From JAATFY01 sp049276515 (lineage in GTDB: Bacteria > Pseudomonadota > Alphaproteobacteria > UBA9219), in assembly GCA_049276515.1 (NCBI GenBank), contig JBASWO010000004.1, positions 1 through 7,321 on the forward strand: a stretch of 7,321 nt of DNA. The letters run 5' to 3'. Of the stretch, positions 6,338-7,321 are shown in pieces. A model generated the notes under the pieces. The model ran no database searches and was not told the DNA's origin. It saw nothing but the letters and a program-made list of their open reading frames with translations. The position numbers and the translations under genes were made by a program. Position 1 is the stretch's first letter; each line of letters starts with the position of its first letter.

Positions 6338-6658
6338 TTACTGCGCCTTCGGAACCTCAGGTATAGCTGGCGTTTCTGGTGCTGGCGCTAGTGGCGCTAC
6401 CTGATCAACAAGACTGGCTGACGAATGACCACGGCTAGCCATGATGCCAAGCGCAAGACTGTTCAAAATAAACAAAGTTGCCAAAATAGCTGTGGTACGC
6501 GTCAAGAGGTTGGCTGATCCGCGCGCTGTAAATAAGCCACCCATGGTATTACCACCGCCCATGAGGCCGCCACCGTCTTGTGCGGTGCGCTGAACCAAAA
6601 TGACGGCAATGAGCGCAAAAGCGATCAACAATTGAACGACCAGTAAAACATTCTGCAT
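6338..6658 (-). CDS. secG: Preprotein translocase subunit SecG
   Basis: SecG is a small inner-membrane subunit of the SecYEG channel that helps SecA-driven protein export. The 106-residue product has two hydrophobic helices at about 3-22 and 53-73. Between them is the family signature: LVQRTAQDGGGLMGGG, followed by GLFTARGSANLLTRTTAIL. A C-terminal tail rich in alanine and proline (about 84-106) is the variable extension common in alphaproteobacterial SecG. The ATG is preceded by AGGAG (6664-6668) at five bases spacing, the best ribosome binding site in the window. It starts 13 bases after the acetyltransferase stop and ends 49 bases before pyrG, consistent with one operon. In many Alphaproteobacteria tpiA lies nearby; it is not seen here. 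Confidence 0.95.
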   Translation of the reverse strand: MQNVLLVVQLLIAFALIAVILVQRTAQDGGGLMGGGNTMGGLFTARGSANLLTRTTAILATLFILNSLALGIMASRGHSSASLVDQVAPLAPAPETPAIPEVPKAQ

Positions 6659-6671
6659 AACTACTCCTCTA

Positions 6672-7130
6672 TTAGGCCGCTTTTGTGCGGGCCTCTTTTG
6701 TCATTAACCTATGGGGAATGCCCACATCTAAAAATTCTTCGCCGGAGGCCTTGTAGCCTAAACGCTCATAAAACGGAACAATATAGCTTTGCGATTGTAG
6801 AATTATTTTTTGTTTTTGGCTGATGGCAGGATCTGCTTCAGCAAACCGCATAAGCGCCTCACCTATTCTTTTACCTCGCATAGCCTCTAAGACTGCTAAA
6901 CGCTCAATTTTAGCTGTGGCATCATCTTTAAAACGAACCCGCAGCGTACCAACGGGCTTACCTTCATAGAGGGCCAGAAAATGCACAGCCTCATCGTCAA
7001 GACCGTCACGCTCACGTTCTTTAGGTACTTTTTGACCTTCAATGAAAACAGTTTTACGGATGGCATAACAGGCCTCCCGTTCTTCGGGCGATTGGGCCAC
7101 AGCAATAAAAATGTCTCCCGTCTGGCCCAT
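6672..7130 (-). CDS. GNAT-family N-acetyltransferase
   Basis: The protein (152 residues from the ATG at 7128-7130) is a GCN5-related acetyltransferase, which transfers an acetyl group from acetyl-CoA to an unidentified amine. Visible family elements are YAIRKTVFIEGQKVP (22-36), strands FLALYEGKPVGTLRVRF (51-67), the acetyl-CoA-binding motif IERLAVLEAMRGKRIGEALM (75-94) with R85-G-K-R-I-G90, and PFYERLGYKASGEEFLDVGI (119-138) with the usual tyrosine, ending in PHRLMTKE. The pattern resembles the ElaA/YjcF type of small GNAT proteins. The frame also extends to a GTG at 7224-7226, adding 32 residues with a hydrophobic run (VAILLAFLPAILYKFLP). I prefer the shorter start because the GNAT fold begins there, AAGGA lies about 12 bases before it, and the GTG has AAAGG only two bases away. 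A membrane-anchored longer form remains possible. secG starts 13 bases downstream in the same direction. Confidence 0.85.
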   Translation of the reverse strand: MGQTGDIFIAVAQSPEEREACYAIRKTVFIEGQKVPKERERDGLDDEAVHFLALYEGKPVGTLRVRFKDDATAKIERLAVLEAMRGKRIGEALMRFAEADPAISQKQKIILQSQSYIVPFYERLGYKASGEEFLDVGIPHRLMTKEARTKAA

Positions 7131-7321
7131 GGCGCGTCGGTTTTCCTTGAACAAATTTTCGGCTGGAAGAAATTTATAAAGTATGGCTGGCAAAAAGGCC
7201 AGCAATATTGCGACTTTTAGTTTCACAGCCTTTCATTGAGATTTTGCGTTAACCGTGCCATAAATCTGTCAAAATAGACGTGAAAATAAGCCCCTCCTCT
7301 TCCCGTCATGACCCATTGAGG
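7131..7321. other. Right-edge region without an assignable gene
   Basis: This stretch holds the optional N-terminal extension of the acetyltransferase (7131-7226), with a six-pair inverted repeat GCTGGC/GCCAGC (7186-7191 and 7198-7203, loop six bases) and no T-run. A reverse-strand TATAAA at 7173-7178 could be a -10 box for the shorter start, with no good -35. A consensus-like TTGACA (reverse, 7267-7272) has no matching -10 at normal spacing. The last 53 bases are open on the reverse strand up to a TGA at 7269-7271, and the forward strand is open from a GTG at 7280 to the edge. Either could be part of a neighbouring gene, but 14-17 codons are too few to decide. Confidence 0.4.

Overview
The window looks like chromosomal DNA of an alphaproteobacterium with moderate G+C (my impression by eye). 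The main reasons are the housekeeping order on the minus strand (secG, pyrG, then eno, a ftsB/divIC-type gene and pdhA) and the alphaproteobacterial look of the enolase and PdhA N-termini. I see no mobile element, CRISPR array, tRNA, rRNA or phage gene.

Layout from left to right. At 1-232 (minus) lies the N-terminal piece of pdhA, the pyruvate dehydrogenase E1 alpha subunit, cut by the window edge. A 191-base gap follows, with a possible pdhA promoter and a perfect 12-base palindrome. At 424-756 and 760-2037 (both minus) are ftsB and eno, three bases apart and so almost certainly co-transcribed. From about 2110 to 4642 the strand switches: an unrecognised small ORF containing a terminator-like hairpin (2110-2385), ribD (2431-3402), ribA (3416-4051) and a small exported protein of unknown function (4154-4642). 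The minus strand then resumes, read right to left as a GNAT acetyltransferase (6672-7130, or from 7226 with a longer start), secG (6338-6658) and pyrG (4657-6288). pyrG converges on the exported-protein gene with only 14 bases between stop codons. The last 95 bases hold no gene that can be identified with confidence.

How the genes work together. eno (2-phosphoglycerate to phosphoenolpyruvate) and pdhA (pyruvate to acetyl-CoA) belong to the lower glycolytic route. ftsB serves cell division, secG protein export and pyrG CTP synthesis. ribD and ribA are early riboflavin enzymes: RibA opens GTP, and RibD deaminates and reduces the product. No other rib gene and no FMN riboswitch is visible here.

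This is mostly an ordinary housekeeping region, and I did not find a convincing new biological system. The points most worth a second look are the opposite-strand riboflavin block inside the usual pyrG-eno neighbourhood, the hairpin inside the small leader ORF before ribD, the short and divergent RibD reductase end, and the two orphan proteins.
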